Origin: Cesiribacter sp.
Lineage (GTDB): Bacteria > Bacteroidota > Bacteroidia > Cytophagales > Cyclobacteriaceae
Direction: 5' to 3'
NCBI GenBank assembly: GCA_030147305.1
Contig: JASLAE010000207.1
Location: forward strand, 1 to 24,200
DNA: 24,200 nt
The first letter of the stretch is position 1, and every line of letters begins with the position of its first letter. Position numbers and translations under genes: made by a program. This document shows positions 22,768 through 24,200 of this stretch, one piece after another. The notes under the pieces were generated by a model. It ran no database searches, was not told the DNA's origin, and worked only from the letters and a program-made list of their open reading frames with translations.

Positions 22768-24171
22768 ATGGCAAAACTTAAGAAAAACAGGGTACTGGAG
22801 AAGCTGGAGATAGCTACTGTAGCGGCCGAAGGAAAGTGTGTGACCCGCCACGAGGGTCAGGTAATATTTGTACAAAACGTAGCGCCCGGCGATGTGGTAG
22901 ACATCCGCATCATCAGGGATAAGAAAACATATGCCGAGGGTGTACCGGTGCGGTTTCATTCGTACTCACCACTGCGGCAACAGCCCTTTTGTCAGCATTT
23001 TGACTATTGTGGCGGCTGCAAATGGCAACATCTTAGCTACGAAAGCCAGCTGCAGTTTAAGCAGCAGCAGGTAATCGATAACCTCGAGCGCATTGCAAAA
23101 ATACCCCTGCCGCCCGTACAGCCGGTTATTGGATCTGAGAAAACCCGCATGTACCGCAATAAGCTGGAATATACCTTCAGCAACCGCAAATGGCTTACGC
23201 AGGAAGAAATGCAGAGTGGCCAGGAAATACGCAAAGATGCACTGGGGTTCCACATGTCGGGCCGTTTTGACCGTGTGCTGGACATTGAGTTCTGCCACCT
23301 GCAGCCCGACCCAAGCAATGGTATCCGCAATGCGCTGAGAAAATTTGCCCATCAGGAAAATCTGCCTTTTTACGACCTGGTGGTGAATGAAGGATTTATC
23401 CGAAACCTGATCATTCGCACCAGCAGCACAGGCGAGGTAATGGTGATTGTACAGTTTGCACGCCCCTATCTGGAGGAAATAGAGAAAGTTATGGCCTTTC
23501 TGAAGGAGGAATTTCCCCAGATCACCTCGCTGCAGTACATCATCAACCAGAAACTGAATGAAACCTACTACGACCAGGAGGTGGTGCTCTACCATGGACG
23601 CCCCTGGATCGAGGAGCAGATGGAAGGCCTGCGGTTTCGGATCGGGCCTAAATCTTTTTACCAGACCAACTCCGACCAGGCTTACACCCTTTACAAAGTA
23701 ACCCGTGATTTTGCCGGCCTCAGCGGTGCCGAAGTTGTGTACGACCTCTATACCGGCACAGGCACCATTGCCAACTTTGTGGCACGGCAGGCACAAAAAG
23801 TAGTAGGGGTAGAGTCGGTACCCGAAGCTATTGAAGATGCTAAGATCAACTCAGGCATTAACGGCATCAGCAATACCAGCTTCTTTGCCGGCGATATGCG
23901 CGATCTGCTTACCGAAGCTTTTATTGCTGAAAATGGCAGGCCCAATGTGGTCATTACCGATCCGCCACGGGCTGGCATGCATGAAGATGTGGTGAATGTT
24001 TTACTGGCTGTGGAAGCACCCCGCATCGTATACGTAAGTTGCAACCCTGCAACCCAGGCACGAGACCTCCAATGGCTATCAGCAAAATACGAGGTAAAAG
24101 CGATACAACCGGTAGACATGTTCCCCCACACGCACCACATCGAGAACGTGGTGTTGCTGGAATTGCGTTAA
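22768..24171 (+). CDS. rlmD: 23S rRNA (uracil-C5)-methyltransferase RlmD/RumA type
   Basis: This 467-residue protein transfers a methyl group from SAM to C5 of a uridine in 23S rRNA (U1939 in E. coli for RlmD). Residues about 7-62 form a TRAM RNA-binding domain. The iron-sulfur cysteines are present: Cys75, Cys81 and Cys84 (CQHFDYCGGC) and Cys176 (EFCHL). The methyltransferase part shows FYQTNSDQA (Gln299), DLYTGTGTIA (326-335), VVGVES (Glu349), ITDPPRAG (Asp398), the nucleophile VSCNP (Cys425) and the general base HHIENV (Glu459). All key residues are intact. The ATG at 22768 is chosen over an upstream in-frame TTG because of the promoter position. RlmC-type or tRNA-specific paralogues cannot be fully excluded. 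Confidence 0.93.
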   Translation: MAKLKKNRVLEKLEIATVAAEGKCVTRHEGQVIFVQNVAPGDVVDIRIIRDKKTYAEGVPVRFHSYSPLRQQPFCQHFDYCGGCKWQHLSYESQLQFKQQQVIDNLERIAKIPLPPVQPVIGSEKTRMYRNKLEYTFSNRKWLTQEEMQSGQEIRKDALGFHMSGRFDRVLDIEFCHLQPDPSNGIRNALRKFAHQENLPFYDLVVNEGFIRNLIIRTSSTGEVMVIVQFARPYLEEIEKVMAFLKEEFPQITSLQYIINQKLNETYYDQEVVLYHGRPWIEEQMEGLRFRIGPKSFYQTNSDQAYTLYKVTRDFAGLSGAEVVYDLYTGTGTIANFVARQAQKVVGVESVPEAIEDAKINSGINGISNTSFFAGDMRDLLTEAFIAENGRPNVVITDPPRAGMHEDVVNVLLAVEAPRIVYVSCNPATQARDLQWLSAKYEVKAIQPVDMFPHTHHIENVVLLELR

Positions 24172-24200
24172 GGAAGCTTGCTCACAATAGTAAATAGAGA

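Noticed and set aside
1..24200. CRISPR array, insertion sequence, prophage or defence system
   Set aside because: No regularly spaced repeats, transposase, integrase or recognised defence domains were seen on either strand.

Overview
The window looks like a chromosomal segment of a member of the Bacteroidota, most likely the Cytophagales. The evidence is a type B (CHU_C, gliding-motility-associated) type IX secretion C-terminus, a DUF983 protein, a LytTR membrane regulator, a TPR-SH3 protein of BatE type, carboxypeptidase-regulatory-like modules ending in an EVVVTG-type linker, and promoters of the Bacteroidota form TTTG-N19-TAnnTTTG. Two tRNA promoters match that form exactly. No insertion sequence, phage gene, CRISPR array or rRNA was seen. 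The genus cannot be fixed from the sequence.

Layout. Positions 1-2121 hold a truncated serine beta-lactamase-like hydrolase, a LytTR membrane protein and tRNA-Leu(GAG), all on the minus strand. Positions 2177-5797 hold egtD, egtB and an exported alpha/beta hydrolase, also minus: a two-enzyme ergothioneine cassette without egtA, egtC or egtE. Positions 6163-9329 are mixed metabolic genes: DUF983, an LLM flavin oxidoreductase, pgeF, and a small DUF4403-like protein. Positions 9607-13735 form the most interesting locus. A minus-strand exported vWA (YfbK-type) protein is divergent from an ECF sigma factor gene. The sigma gene overlaps a membrane anti-sigma-like protein whose exported part carries a carboxypeptidase-regulatory domain and a TonB C-terminal domain. 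The vWA protein and the anti-sigma protein share a homologous module. Positions 13848-17132 encode a 1094-residue propeller-amidohydrolase fusion with a strong terminator, followed by a small acidic-tailed protein.

Positions 17830-18374 hold one intact tRNA-Lys(UUU) flanked by three decayed tRNA-Lys-like copies. Each decayed copy carries a different self-complementary insert in an arm of the cloverleaf. Recognisable unit terminators and one perfect upstream promoter remain. Positions 18362-24171 hold a TPR-SH3 membrane protein, an SDR oxidoreductase, a 904-residue T9SS-exported protein, and rlmD.

The genes do not form one pathway. The functional units that can be defended are egtB-egtD, the sigma/anti-sigma/vWA locus, and the tRNA-Lys array. 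All functions are inferred from sequence motifs read by eye; no database search was possible.
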